64,000 nt of DNA from Pseudomonas guineae (GTDB lineage: Bacteria; Pseudomonadota; Gammaproteobacteria; Pseudomonadales; Pseudomonadaceae). The position numbers and the translations under genes are program-made. Numbering within the stretch: position 1 is the first letter of the stretch; every line of letters begins with the position of its first letter. The notes beneath the pieces were generated by a model. The model saw only the letters and a program-made list of their open reading frames with translations. It did no database searches and was not told the DNA's origin. The stretch is from positions 370,423 through 434,422 of the forward strand of contig NZ_FOQL01000004.1 in NCBI RefSeq assembly GCF_900113745.1, given 5' to 3'. Of the stretch, positions 18,804 to 28,141 are shown one piece after another.

Positions 18804-19664
18804 TCAAGCAGGCATATCGAGGTCGAACGCCAGGTTGTCAATGAGTCGGGTGTTGCCAATAGAGGCGGCCAACAGAATCACCAGCTGACGATCAGCGGCC
18901 GTGGCCGGGCGCAGGCTGTTCGATTCGCGCACTTCGAGGTAATCCGAGCGGAAACCAGCGGCGCTGTGTTGCGCCTGTGCTGTGTTGATCAGTTTGGCGT
19001 AATCACGCTCGCCGGTCTTAATCGCCGCCGCCATTTCCTGCAGGCTACGGTACAGCACCGGCGCCACTTCGCGTTGCTCGGCACTCAGGTAACCGTTACG
19101 CGAAGACAGCGCCAGACCGTCTTCGGCGCGTACGGTCGGTTCACCGATGATCTGGATAGGCATATTCAGGTCACGCACCAGGGTGCGGATTACCGCCAGT
19201 TGCTGGAAGTCCTTCTGGCCGAAAATGGCCAAGTCCGGTTGCACCATGTTGAACAGCTTGCTCACTACAGTCGCAACGCCTTCGAAGTGCCCCGGCCGGC
19301 TGGCGCCGCACAGGCCTTCGGAGACCCCCGTCACGCTGACGCGGGTCTGGCTGTCGGTCCCTTGTGGGTACATTTCCGCGACATCCGGGGTGAACAGCAG
19401 GTGGCAACCCGCTGCGACCAGTCTTTCCTGATCGGCAAGCAGGGTGCGTGGGTAGCTCTCGAGGTCCTCGTTGGGACCGAACTGCAATGGGTTGACGAAA
19501 ATGCTGGCAACCACGAAGTCCGCCCGTTGCGCCGCTTTTTCCACCAGCGCGGCATGGCCGGCATGCAGGTTGCCCATGGTCGGCACGAAGGCGATTTGTT
19601 TACCTTCGGCACGGGCTTGGGCGACAGCGGCGCGCAACTCGCGCACGCTTTTAACTGTGTTCAT
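18804..19664 (-). CDS. panC: Pantoate-beta-alanine ligase (pantothenate synthetase)
   Basis: A 286-residue PanC, which joins pantoate and beta-alanine with ATP to give pantothenate. Motifs: the nucleotidyltransferase HIGH-like [14 protein letters not shown], the [19 protein letters not shown] pantoate-binding segment, [15 protein letters not shown], and SSRNGYLS with the KMSKS-like region. The start codon overlaps the panB stop by four bases (ATGA), so the two are translationally coupled. panD, which normally supplies beta-alanine, is not adjacent. Confidence 0.97.
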   Translation of the reverse strand: MNTVKSVRELRAAVAQARAEGKQIAFVPTMGNLHAGHAALVEKAAQRADFVVASIFVNPLQFGPNEDLESYPRTLLADQERLVAAGCHLLFTPDVAEMYPQGTDSQTRVSVTGVSEGLCGASRPGHFEGVATVVSKLFNMVQPDLAIFGQKDFQQLAVIRTLVRDLNMPIQIIGEPTVRAEDGLALSSRNGYLSAEQREVAPVLYRSLQEMAAAIKTGERDYAKLINTAQAQHSAAGFRSDYLEVRESNSLRPATAADRQLVILLAASIGNTRLIDNLAFDLDMPA

Positions 19665-20461
19665 GCAGAAAATCCGTGCTCGGCTGCTGGGAAGCTCTGG
19701 TCTTTGACCGCTTTGACGTAGGCGCTGATGGCGTGCTGGATGCTGCTTTGACCGGCCATAAAGTTCTTCACAAACTTGGGAGTGCGGCCGCTCAGGGACA
19801 AGCCAAGCATGTCGTGGAGCACCAGTACCTGGCCGTCGGTGGCGCTGCCGGCACCAATGCCGATAACCGGGATTTTTACCGCCTGGCTGATTTCCGCAGC
19901 GAGCTCACTGGGCACGCACTCAAGCAGGAGCATGGCCGCGCCGGCCTGTTCTAGGGCCATGGCATCGGCGCGCATCTGCCGTGCCGAGGCTTCTTGGCGC
20001 CCTTGCACCTTGTAGCCACCGAGGATGTTCACCGCTTGTGGCGTTAACCCTAGGTGCGCGCACACCGGTACGCCGCGCTCGGCCAGTTGGCGAATCGGCT
20101 CAGCCAGCCAGGCCGCACCTTCTAGCTTGACCATGTGTGCGCCGGCCTGCATCAGTACGGCGCAATTATTCATGGTTTGCTCAAGCGTGGCATAGGCCAT
20201 AAATGGTAGGTCGGCGAGGATCAGCGCGCCCTGGTTGCCGCGTTTAACGCAGGTGGTGTGGTACGCCATATCGGCCACGGTGACGGGCAGTGTGCTGTCA
20301 TGGCCTTGTAAGACCATGCCGAGGGAATCACCTACCAGCAGCACATCGACACCGGCCTGGCATGCCGTGTGGGCGAACGTGGCGTCATAGCAGGTCAGCA
20401 TGGCGATTTTCTCGCCGCTCTGCTTGAGGCTTTGCAGGGTAGTCAGGGTTACATCAGGCAT
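19661..20461 (-). CDS. panB: 3-methyl-2-oxobutanoate hydroxymethyltransferase
   Basis: A 266-residue PanB, which transfers a hydroxymethyl group from methylene-tetrahydrofolate to ketoisovalerate to form ketopantoate. The start is ATG at 20461 ([19 protein letters not shown]), preferred over an upstream ATG five codons earlier because it matches the family start. Motifs: [29 protein letters not shown], metal-binding GDLPFMAY-type region ([10 protein letters not shown]) and KLEGA. Its substrate ketoisovalerate comes from the ilv genes located near the other end of the window. Confidence 0.97.
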   Translation of the reverse strand: MPDVTLTTLQSLKQSGEKIAMLTCYDATFAHTACQAGVDVLLVGDSLGMVLQGHDSTLPVTVADMAYHTTCVKRGNQGALILADLPFMAYATLEQTMNNCAVLMQAGAHMVKLEGAAWLAEPIRQLAERGVPVCAHLGLTPQAVNILGGYKVQGRQEASARQMRADAMALEQAGAAMLLLECVPSELAAEISQAVKIPVIGIGAGSATDGQVLVLHDMLGLSLSGRTPKFVKNFMAGQSSIQHAISAYVKAVKDQSFPAAEHGFSA

Positions 20462-20698
20462 GAAAACTGTCCTCACTCAGGCGTTCAGTCAGCAGTTGTG
20501 CTGCTTCAAGTTGGCCTGCATTGGCCGCAAATCGCACCGGTGCGGGGCAACGGGACGCCTATAGTCCTGATGGGAAGACTCGAAGTCAATTGCAGGTGTT
20601 ACCGGTTTGTTACTGGCGTTACCGCCAATGCACCTAGCTGTTGTTCGGGCTGACGCTTTGGCAGTGGCATGACGCATTGATCAAGGTGTGCGTCGGGC

Positions 20699-21199
20699 TC
20701 AGTTTTGCCGGAGCTCGTTCAGTCGCTCCAGTCCCGTGAAGGTACAAGCACTGAGGAGCTCTGCCAGTGCGCGACCATCGGGCAGGTGCAGTTCTGGGGC
20801 GATCTCGGCCAAGGGGTAGAGGACAAAAGCGCGGGCATGCATGTGGTAGTGCGGCACGGTCAAGCGTGGCTCATCCAGTTGGTGTTTGCCGAACAGCAGG
20901 ATGTCCAGGTCGAGAGTGCGTGGGCCCCAGCGTTCGGCCTTGCGCGTGCGGCCCTGCTCTAATTCGATAGCTTGTAGCGCATCGAGCAACGCCAGCGGGC
21001 TGAGGTCGGTGTCCAGCGCTGCTACAGCATTGACGTAACGCGGCTGGTCCGCCGGCCCTAGAGGGTCGCTGGCGTAGAGCGATGATTGAGCAACTAGATG
21101 GGTGTGCGGCAGCGCGGCTAGGGCGACCAGGGCGCTGCGCAGTTGCGTGTGCGGAGTCGCCAGGTTACTGCCCAGGCCGATATACACGCGCTCCATCAT
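20699..21199 (-). CDS. folK: 2-amino-4-hydroxy-6-hydroxymethyldihydropteridine pyrophosphokinase
   Basis: A 166-residue HPPK of folate synthesis: it transfers pyrophosphate from ATP to the pterin before dihydropteroate synthase. Motifs: YIGLGSNLATPHTQL at the N-terminus, ASDPLGPADQPRYVNAVA, and the signature ERWGPRTLDLDILLF with the Mg-binding DLD. The gene overlaps pcnB by four bases (ATGA), the usual pcnB-folK arrangement. ATG at 21199 or 21196 could start. The 222 bases to panB hold no recognisable gene. Confidence 0.96.
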   Translation of the reverse strand: MMERVYIGLGSNLATPHTQLRSALVALAALPHTHLVAQSSLYASDPLGPADQPRYVNAVAALDTDLSPLALLDALQAIELEQGRTRKAERWGPRTLDLDILLFGKHQLDEPRLTVPHYHMHARAFVLYPLAEIAPELHLPDGRALAELLSACTFTGLERLNELRQN

Positions 21200-22602
21200 T
21201 CACCCGCAGCGGAGTTGCTGCCGTCACCTGCTGGGCCGCGCTTGCGCTTATTGTTGCTGCGCTTACGTTTGCGTGGTGCACCGGCTGCATCGTCTTTGTT
21301 GCTGAGGTCGCGGATCATGTTGCGCCGTTCGCTGTCACTGAGTTCCTGATAGCGCGTCCACCAATCGCCGAGGCCGCCGGTCTGTTCGCCAGCGCTTTCA
21401 CGCAGCAGAAGGAAGTCATAGCCAGCACGGAAGCGTGGATTTTCCAGCAGGGTGTCAGCGCGCTTGCCGCTACGGCGTGGCAAGCGCTCTTGCATGTCCC
21501 AGATTTCGCGGATTGGCATGGTGAAACGCTTGGGTACGGCTATACGCAGGCACTGTTCACTGATCAGTTCGTGAGCGGCTTCTTGCATTGCCGGGATTGG
21601 CGGCATGCCGCGATCCTGAAGCTTGATCACGCGGGCCGGTAAGGCTGGCCAGAGTAGCGCGGCGAGAAGGAAGGCTGGTGTGACGGACTTGCCTTGCTGA
21701 ATGCGCTGGTCGGTGCTGTCCAGCGCATTACGGATCAGTTGGTCGGTATAGTCCGGGTTGAGTTTTAGCGCCTCAGCACTGGCCGGGAACAGCTGGCCGA
21801 ACAGGCCATAGTCGACCAGCAACTCATAGGTGTAGACCGCATAACCGGCGAGGAACAGTTTGAGCACTTCATCGAACAGGCGCGCGGCGGGGATTCCGCC
21901 AAGCAGCGGCGCCAGTTTGTAGATCGGTGCGGCGCTGTGTTTCTCGATGTCGAAGTCCAGCTTGGCAGCGAAACGCACCGCACGCAGCATGCGTACCGGA
22001 TCTTCCTGGTAGCGCTGAGTCGGGTCGCCAATCAGGCGGATCAGATGATTGCGGATGTCGTGTACGCCATTGGCGTAATCGAGAATGCGCTCGGTGACGG
22101 GGTCGTAGTACAGCGCATTGATGGTGAAGTCGCGACGCTGGGCATCGTCTTCCAGGCTGCCGTAGACGTTGTCACGCAGAATCCGCCCACTCTCGTTGCG
22201 TGAGGACAGGTTGCTGTTCTCTTCCTCATCGCCTTCGGGGTGATTAGCACGGAAGGTTGCCGTCTCGATGATCTCGCGGCCGAAATGCACATGAACCAAT
22301 TTGAAACGACGACCGATTACCCGGGCATTGCGGAATTCGGCACGCACTTGCTCCGGTGTGGCGCTGGTGGCCACGTCGAAATCCTTGGGTTCGATATCCA
22401 GCAGCAGATCACGAACGCAGCCGCCGACCAGATAGGCTTGGTAACCGGCTTGCTGCAGGCGCTCAACTACGCTTATGGCGTAGCGGCTGATTTCGCCGCG
22501 CTCGATCGGGTGTTGGCTACTGCCCAGCACTTCGGGCGTGCTGTGCGAGTGTTTGCCACGGAGGGTAGGGGTGCGAAAGGACTTGAACAGCTTTTTCAGC
22601 AT
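21196..22602 (-). CDS. pcnB: Poly(A) polymerase I
   Basis: A 468-residue PcnB, which adds poly(A) tails to RNA 3' ends and so marks them for decay. The class II nucleotidyltransferase core shows YLVGGCVRDLLLDIEPKDFDVATSATPEQV with the catalytic DxD, then RRDFTINALYYDP and the GDPTQRYQEDPVRMLRAVRFAAKL motif. The C-terminus is strongly basic (RKRKRSNNKRKRG), which probably binds RNA. ATG at 22602 (MLKKLFKSF) is chosen; a GTG three codons earlier is possible, and neither has a strong ribosome-binding site. The CrcZ gene and cbrB lie upstream, as in other pseudomonads. Confidence 0.95.
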   Translation of the reverse strand: MLKKLFKSFRTPTLRGKHSHSTPEVLGSSQHPIERGEISRYAISVVERLQQAGYQAYLVGGCVRDLLLDIEPKDFDVATSATPEQVRAEFRNARVIGRRFKLVHVHFGREIIETATFRANHPEGDEEENSNLSSRNESGRILRDNVYGSLEDDAQRRDFTINALYYDPVTERILDYANGVHDIRNHLIRLIGDPTQRYQEDPVRMLRAVRFAAKLDFDIEKHSAAPIYKLAPLLGGIPAARLFDEVLKLFLAGYAVYTYELLVDYGLFGQLFPASAEALKLNPDYTDQLIRNALDSTDQRIQQGKSVTPAFLLAALLWPALPARVIKLQDRGMPPIPAMQEAAHELISEQCLRIAVPKRFTMPIREIWDMQERLPRRSGKRADTLLENPRFRAGYDFLLLRESAGEQTGGLGDWWTRYQELSDSERRNMIRDLSNKDDAAGAPRKRKRSNNKRKRGPAGDGSNSAAGE

Positions 22603-22736
22603 GGGAGGCACTGTTTGACGAAATGACTGGCCAGAGTATATGCCGGCCGCAGGAATGGCGCGGATTTTAGCATTGAGTTGGGGTTTGGTGCAGGAAACGA
22701 CGGGAGACTGTTGCAGGCGGGGATGTTGAAGCTACT

Positions 22737-23105
22737 GGGGGAGCCGAAGCTCCCCCCCAAATTGGTGCGTGCTCTTTTTTTATTATTATGGCGGGCTTGT
22801 TGTTTTTGTTGATTTACCCGTTCCATCCAGTCAGTGACTTTTGGAAACTTTCCCAAGTTGGGAATTAAGAGCAAACGTATTACTTTGGATACTGATGCTG
22901 CCATGATCACACAGTGACCTAACCAGTTCTGGCACTGCCTTGGTGCAGTTTTATTGTTCTCGGCCTGGTTTTGGGGCGAACCCCAAAGGCAATTCCTTTC
23001 CAAAAGAATCAGTTAGCTGCGCCTCTGCGTTGTTGTTTTTATTATGCTGGAGTCGGTACGTCTTATTTTTATTAGGTTTGAGCGTGCTTGTTATTGTTCT
23101 TGTGC
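22737..23105 (-). ncRNA. crcZ: CrcZ small RNA (Hfq/Crc-sequestering)
   Basis: An untranslated gene in the cbrB-pcnB gap, the known crcZ position. Read on the minus strand it contains at least six clusters of AANAANAA motifs, for example at 23088-23101, 23063-23073, 23030-23043, 22951-22958, 22797-22810 and 22780-22787. These bind Hfq (with Crc) and relieve catabolite repression. The 5' end is placed 11 bases after the -12 element of a sigma-54 promoter. The 3' end is placed at a GGGGGAGC / GCTCCCCC stem with a UUCG loop (22737-22756). That stem lacks a clear U-run, so the true end is uncertain; the predicted length is about 370 nt. Confidence 0.88.
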
Positions 23106-23115
23106 CTGTAACAAA

Positions 23116-23130
23116 GCAGAACCCGTGCCA
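23116..23130 (-). promoter_or_regulatory. Sigma-54 promoter of crcZ
   Basis: On the minus strand TGGCAC-GGGTT-CTGC matches the -24/-12 consensus TGGCAC-N5-TTGC with the invariant GG and GC correctly spaced. It is positioned to start CrcZ at about 23105. Confidence 0.85.
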
Positions 23131-23190
23131 GTTTCTACAATCCCTTTAAATTCAATGGGTTGAGCGTTATAGCGGGTGGCCGGGTGGCAT

Positions 23191-23228
23191 AAAAAAGCCG
23201 GGCTCTCGTTACCATAAGACCCGGCTTT
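23191..23228 (-). terminator. cbrB terminator
   Basis: On the minus strand AAAGCCGGG ... CCCGGCTTTTTT forms a 9-bp stem with a T-run after the cbrB stop. It isolates cbrB transcription from crcZ, which therefore needs its own promoter. Confidence 0.88.
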
Positions 23229-23253
23229 GTTACTAAGTGTTGAAGTGGTAACA
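23228..23253 (-). promoter_or_regulatory. Putative CbrB upstream activating site
   Basis: A dyad TGTTAC-N14-GTAACA lies about 110-125 bases upstream of the crcZ sigma-54 promoter, a normal distance for an enhancer-binding protein. As far as I recall, CbrB sites are built from TGTTAC-type half sites. It overlaps the edge of the cbrB terminator. A further GTTAC is present at 23209. Confidence 0.55.
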
Positions 23254-23301
23254 GATTGTGGAACCTCTTGTGCGCCTATCTGTCACCTCGGCGCAGGCGC
23301 T

Positions 23302-24726
23302 CTAGCCTACGGTAGCACCTGACGATTTGCGACGTGGAATGCCCAGGCGCTGGCGGCGCTCCCATAGGCATTTGCGGCTGATGCCGAGCTTGCGTGCCAG
23401 TTCGGTCTCGGTCATGTGGTCTTGGTGCTCCAGTACGAAGTGCTGGAAATAATCTTCCAGCGACAAATCTTCAGTTGGCTCACTGGGTTCATGTCCCGGG
23501 CCGTTTTGACTGGACAGGCCGATGAAGTCGTTCTCAAGGTCATCGAGTTCGATATCGATGCCCAGTAGCTCTGCAGAAATACTGTTGCCTTCGCAGAGAA
23601 TCACCGCGCGTTCAATGGCGTTCTCTAGCTCGCGCACGTTGCCCGGCCAGGGGTAGTGACGAATGGCCTGCTCGGCGTCCGCTGCAAAGCTCAGGTCGAG
23701 GCGACCCTGGCGTGTGCACTGACGAATCAGGAAGGCGCTGGCGATCTCGCTCACGTCAGCCCCACGCTCGCGCAGGGGGGGGAGTTTCAGGGCGATTACG
23801 TGCAGGCGGTAATACAGGTCTTCGCGGAACTGACCGATCTTCGACAGGGTTTTTAGGTCGCGATGGGTCGCCGCGATCAAGCGCACATCGACCTTTTGCG
23901 ACTGCACCGAGCCGACGCGGCGAATCTCGCCTTCCTGCAGCACACGCAGCAAGCGTGCCTGAGCCTCTAAAGGCAGCTCACCGATTTCATCGAGGAACAA
24001 GGTGCCGCCATCAGCGGCTTCCACCAGGCCCGCACGGCCGGCGCTGGCGCCGGTGAATGCGCCTTTCTCATGGCCGAACAACTCGGACTCAATCAACGAT
24101 TCCGGGATGGCCGCGCAGTTCACTGAAATCAGCGGCGCCTTGGCGCGGCGCGAGAGGTTGTGCAGGGCGCGGGCTACCAGTTCTTTACCGGTGCCGGACT
24201 CGCCCTGGATCAGTACATTGGAGTCAGTGGGCGCGACCTTGCGGATCTTGCTGTACATCTCTTGCATCGGGGCGCAAGAGCCGATGATGCCGATCTCGCC
24301 GTTGCTGTTGTCCACCACCTTGTCGGCGCCAGCTTTGCTGTTGGTAGCAGCAGGCGCAGGGGCAGTTTTGGTCTGCTGGACGTCACGCAGAATACGCGCT
24401 ACAGCTTGGAGCATTTCGTCGTGATCGAAGGGTTTGGCGATGTAGTCCACCGCGCCCATCTTCATCGAGTCGACGGCCGAACGCAGGCTGGCATAGCTGG
24501 TCATGATCAGCACAGGTGTGCCCTGGCCAAGCTTGATCATCTCAGTGCCGGGGGCGCCAGGTAGGCGCAGGTCACTGACGATCAGGTCGAAGCTGGGGAT
24601 GCTGAAGCGTTCCTGCGCTTCTTGTACCGAGCCGGCTTCGCTGACTTCGTACTGGTTGCGCTCCAGTAGGCGGCGCAGGGCAGAGCGGATAATAGTTTCG
24701 TCTTCGACGATCAAAATATGAGGCAT
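23302..24726 (-). CDS. cbrB: Response regulator CbrB, sigma-54 activator
   Basis: A 474-residue NtrC-type regulator. The receiver domain (residues 1-120) has the acidic pair E8-D9 and phospho-acceptor Asp52 in [10 protein letters not shown]. The AAA+ domain has Walker [16 protein letters not shown] and the sigma-54-contact loop [12 protein letters not shown] (consensus GAFTGA). The C-terminal Fis-type helix-turn-helix is [24 protein letters not shown]. With CbrA it controls carbon/nitrogen balance and drives crcZ. ATG at 24726 ([10 protein letters not shown]) is chosen over an upstream extension. The gene follows cbrA by 75 bases. Confidence 0.97.
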   Translation of the reverse strand: MPHILIVEDETIIRSALRRLLERNQYEVSEAGSVQEAQERFSIPSFDLIVSDLRLPGAPGTEMIKLGQGTPVLIMTSYASLRSAVDSMKMGAVDYIAKPFDHDEMLQAVARILRDVQQTKTAPAPAATNSKAGADKVVDNSNGEIGIIGSCAPMQEMYSKIRKVAPTDSNVLIQGESGTGKELVARALHNLSRRAKAPLISVNCAAIPESLIESELFGHEKGAFTGASAGRAGLVEAADGGTLFLDEIGELPLEAQARLLRVLQEGEIRRVGSVQSQKVDVRLIAATHRDLKTLSKIGQFREDLYYRLHVIALKLPPLRERGADVSEIASAFLIRQCTRQGRLDLSFAADAEQAIRHYPWPGNVRELENAIERAVILCEGNSISAELLGIDIELDDLENDFIGLSSQNGPGHEPSEPTEDLSLEDYFQHFVLEHQDHMTETELARKLGISRKCLWERRQRLGIPRRKSSGATVG

Positions 24727-24801
24727 TAATTTGGTCTCTCGACGGTCTCGAGGCATGCCGCTGGGCTAAGGGCCTGGCAGGCATGCTCTCAGTTAGCTGG
24801 T

Positions 24802-27756
24802 TTAAGTCGCTAGGGACGTCGCCTCGACATGCCTCGGCAGGCTGACCCGGATGCGGGTGCCGCGTTGAAGCTCGGGGTCGGCCGGGCTGTCGATTGTTAT
24901 CTGTCCATAATGCTCTTCCACGATCGAATAGACCAGCGCGAGGCCGAGGCCGGTGCCCTTGCCCACTTCTTTGGTGGTGAAAAAGGGCTCGAACAAACGG
25001 TCGATGATCGCTTTGGGGATACCGGTACCTTCGTCTTCGACGATCAGATCGACGGTGTGTTCGAACGCTTCACTCTTGATCCGGATCGCGCTGCTGGGCG
25101 GCGAGGCGTCACGCGCGTTGGACAGCAGGTTGATCAGCACTTGGGCGAGACGCTGCGGATCGCCGATCACCCAGTGGTCGGAATCGCAGAGGTTGAAGAA
25201 CTGCACGTCGACGCTTTGCCGATTGAGCGCTAGCAGGGCAATGGCGTCCTGGGCGACCTGGGCCAGGCAAACCGGCTCTTCGCTGTTCTGGTGGCTGCCG
25301 GAATGGGCAAAGCTCATCAGCGACTGGACGATGCGTGACACGCGCTTGGTTTGTTCGATGATTTGCGCGCTGATCTCGGTCAGCTCGCTGTCACCTTCAC
25401 GCTCTTCGCGCAGGTTCTGCGCCAGGCAAGCGATGCCAGTAATCGGGTTACCGATCTCGTGGGCCACCCCGGCGGCCAGGCGACCGATGGACGCCAGGCG
25501 TTCGGAGTGCACCAGTTTGTCTTCGAGCATCTGGGTTTCGGTGAGGTCTTCAACCAGCAGCACCAGGCCGCTGTTACCGGGTGCCAAAGGTTCGTCGATA
25601 GCGGCCTTGTGCAGGTTAAGCCAGCGGGTTTGGCCGTCGAGAGCCAGGCTCTGTTTATGCAGGTGCTCGTCGGGCAGCTCGATAAAGTTCTGCAGCAGAC
25701 CGCGCCACGGTTCACCCAAGGCGCTGAGGCGTGAGCCGACCACGCGCTGGGCGGGGATTTCGGTGAGCTCTTCCATGGCTTTGTTCCACATTAGGATCTC
25801 CTGATCCTTGGCCAGCGAGCAGACGCCCATGGGCAGTTCCTGAAGGGTCTGGCGGTGGTAGCGGCGCAGGGTGTCGAGTTCGGCGGCCAGACCGGTGAGG
25901 CGTGAGTGGTAGTCCTCTAGGCGGTTCTCGATAAAGTGGATGTCTTCGCTGACGTAGGTTTCGCTGCCGGCTTTATACGGCAGGAACGTTTCGACTATGT
26001 CCTGGGCCACGCTGGGGCCCATCAGCCCGGACAGATTGGCCTCGATACGGTCACGCAGGCGGCGCAGGGCATAGGGGCGCGCCTCATCGAACGGCAGATG
26101 CAGGTCGCGTAGCGCCTGTTCGACCTCATGCTGGGCGGTTTTTGCGCCCAAGGGTTTGGCCAGTTGTGCGGCAAATTCCTGCGGCGAATTGGCCAGCAGT
26201 TCACGCCGTTGCGGGCGACGCACGTTGTCCACGGCGCAGGCTTCAGCGGCGCTCTTCTCTTCCTGGCTGGCTTCGGTGAACAGCGACACCAAGGTGAACA
26301 CCAGCACGTTAGCGGCCAGCGAAGCGATCGCGGCCATGTGCCAGCTGCTGTCATCCAGTACATAAATGACGTTGAACCAGGGCAGGTAAAGCCCCTGTAG
26401 GTTGCCGAGCATCGGCAACAGCATGCTCACCACCCATACGCCGACACCGGCCAGCAAACCCGCAATAAAGCCTTTGCGATTAGCCGTCGGCCAGTACAGC
26501 ACCGAGAGCACGCCGGGAAGGAACTGCAAGGTGGCGACGAAGGCAACGATGCCGAGGTTGGCCAGGTCCTGCTCGGCCCCGAGTAATAGGTAGAAGCCGT
26601 AACCCGCCATGATCACCAGCAGGATCAGCGCACGGCGCGTCCACTTCAGCCAACGGTAAATATTGCCCTCAGCTGGCGGTTGATACAGCGGTAACACCAC
26701 ATGGTTAAGCACCATGCCGGACAGCGCCAAGGTGGTGACGATAATCAGCCCGCTGGAGGCTGACAGTCCCCCGACATAGGCAATCAAGGCCAGGGTTTGG
26801 CTGTTAACGGCAATGCCCACGCCGAGGGTGAAGTATTCCGGGTTGGTGGTGGCGCCCAGCTTCAGCCCAGCCCAGAGGATCAGCGGAACGGCCAGGCTCA
26901 TCAGCAACAGGAACAGCGGCAGGCCCCAGCTGGCGCTGACCATGGCGCGCGGGTTGAGGTTCTCGGTAAAGGTCATGTGGTACATGTGTGGCATGACGAT
27001 GGCCGAGGCGAAGAACACCAGCAAAAGCGTACGCCAGGGGCCTTCTTGCAAGGGGGTATGCAGGTTGGACAGCGAGGCTTGATTTTGTACCAGCCAGGAT
27101 TGCAGGTCCTGCGGGCCATCGAACACGCCGTACAAGGCATACAGGCCGATGATGCTGATCGCCACCAGCTTGACCACCGACTCGAAGGCAATGGCGAACA
27201 CCAGGCCTTCGTGCTTCTCACGGGTGGCGATATGGCGGGCGCCAAACAGGATGGTGAAGAGGATGATCAGCCCGCAATAGGCCAGGGCCACGCGTTCTTG
27301 TACCGGCTCGCGGGTGAGAATGCCGATCGAGTCCGCCACCGCCTGAATCTGCAGCGCCAATAACGGCAGTACGCCGATCAGCATAAATACGGTGGTGAGG
27401 GCGCCGGCCCAGGTGCTGCGAAAGCGGAAGGCGAATAGGTCGGCCAGGGAAGACAGCTGGTAGGTGCGGGTTATCTTCAGAATCGGGTAAAGCAGCACCG
27501 GTGCCAGTAGAAACGCCCCGGACACGCCCAAGTAACTGGCCAGAAAGCCATAACCATATTGGTAGGCCAGACCTACCGTGCCATAGAAGGCCCAGGCGCT
27601 GGCGTATACGCCGAGTGACAGGGTGTAGGTCAGCGGGTGACGGATTATCCAGCGTGGTATCAGGCCGTGCTCACTGATCCAGGCGACGCCGAACAGGATA
27701 AGAAGGTAAGCCGCACTGATCAGGATCAGCTGGCTCAGGCTAAAGCTTGTCAGCAT
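24802..27756 (-). CDS. cbrA: Sensor kinase CbrA with SLC5 transporter domain
   Basis: A 984-residue membrane kinase. About residues 1-500 form an SLC5-type sodium/solute symporter with some 13 hydrophobic segments (start MLTSFSLSQLILISAAYLLI). This is followed by a cytoplasmic linker, a PAS domain (LPMGVCSLAKDQEILMWNKAMEEL), and a HisKA domain with the phospho-accepting His near residue 766 (AAGVAHEIGNPITG). The ATPase domain has the N-box INLLSNARDA and G-boxes DEGTGIP and GKGTGLGLALVYSI. In P. putida the transporter part has been linked to histidine transport. It phosphorylates CbrB. A short coupled gene lies 45 bases upstream. Confidence 0.97.
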   Translation of the reverse strand: MLTSFSLSQLILISAAYLLILFGVAWISEHGLIPRWIIRHPLTYTLSLGVYASAWAFYGTVGLAYQYGYGFLASYLGVSGAFLLAPVLLYPILKITRTYQLSSLADLFAFRFRSTWAGALTTVFMLIGVLPLLALQIQAVADSIGILTREPVQERVALAYCGLIILFTILFGARHIATREKHEGLVFAIAFESVVKLVAISIIGLYALYGVFDGPQDLQSWLVQNQASLSNLHTPLQEGPWRTLLLVFFASAIVMPHMYHMTFTENLNPRAMVSASWGLPLFLLLMSLAVPLILWAGLKLGATTNPEYFTLGVGIAVNSQTLALIAYVGGLSASSGLIIVTTLALSGMVLNHVVLPLYQPPAEGNIYRWLKWTRRALILLVIMAGYGFYLLLGAEQDLANLGIVAFVATLQFLPGVLSVLYWPTANRKGFIAGLLAGVGVWVVSMLLPMLGNLQGLYLPWFNVIYVLDDSSWHMAAIASLAANVLVFTLVSLFTEASQEEKSAAEACAVDNVRRPQRRELLANSPQEFAAQLAKPLGAKTAQHEVEQALRDLHLPFDEARPYALRRLRDRIEANLSGLMGPSVAQDIVETFLPYKAGSETYVSEDIHFIENRLEDYHSRLTGLAAELDTLRRYHRQTLQELPMGVCSLAKDQEILMWNKAMEELTEIPAQRVVGSRLSALGEPWRGLLQNFIELPDEHLHKQSLALDGQTRWLNLHKAAIDEPLAPGNSGLVLLVEDLTETQMLEDKLVHSERLASIGRLAAGVAHEIGNPITGIACLAQNLREEREGDSELTEISAQIIEQTKRVSRIVQSLMSFAHSGSHQNSEEPVCLAQVAQDAIALLALNRQSVDVQFFNLCDSDHWVIGDPQRLAQVLINLLSNARDASPPSSAIRIKSEAFEHTVDLIVEDEGTGIPKAIIDRLFEPFFTTKEVGKGTGLGLALVYSIVEEHYGQITIDSPADPELQRGTRIRVSLPRHVEATSLAT

Positions 27757-27801
27757 CAGGTCGGCTCGGCGAATAGAAGAAGGTCATGTAGGTGCAGCGG
27801 T

Positions 27802-27978
27802 TCAGAGTTCATCGGCATCTTGCTGGCTCTGCAGGATAAAGGTGACGACGATCAGAATCAGCCACAGCAGGTAGGGGCGGTACCAGGCCCCATTGGGGTC
27901 GATCCACCAGTCCATGATGGCGGGGGAAAACAGATAGATCCCCACTACCAGGATCAGCACCAGTCGATAGATATACAT
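27802..27978 (-). CDS. Small membrane protein upstream of cbrA (CbrX-like)
   Basis: A 58-codon gene read from ATG at 27978: MYIYRLVLILVVGIYLFSPA, then a central DWWIDPNGAWYRP, and a second hydrophobic stretch PYLLWLILIVVTFIL, ending SQQDADEL. It therefore has two predicted membrane segments joined by an aromatic-rich loop. A gene of this kind occupies the same place in other pseudomonads (PA4724.1 in P. aeruginosa; named cbrX in P. putida, if I recall correctly), where it affects cbrA expression. It is 45 bases upstream of cbrA and was below the usual size cut-off. Confidence 0.82.
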   Translation of the reverse strand: MYIYRLVLILVVGIYLFSPAIMDWWIDPNGAWYRPYLLWLILIVVTFILQSQQDADEL

Positions 27979-28141
27979 GCCGCATCTCTTCGCTTAATTG
28001 CCGGCGATGGTAACGGATGCGTGACGCTCTGCGTAGGTCGGCGCGTGGCCGGATGGCGCTAAGACTGCAGACGTGGAGCTTGGTTTTTTTATTGGTTGGT
28101 ACTATCGTTCCACTTTCATAAGAAGAATACTGGAGATTGCC

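Noticed and set aside
28117..28128. AAGAAGAA motif upstream of the beta-helix gene as a Crc site
   Set aside because: It fits AANAANAA loosely but lies upstream of the ribosome-binding site, contains G rather than C at variable positions, and the gene has no link to catabolite control.
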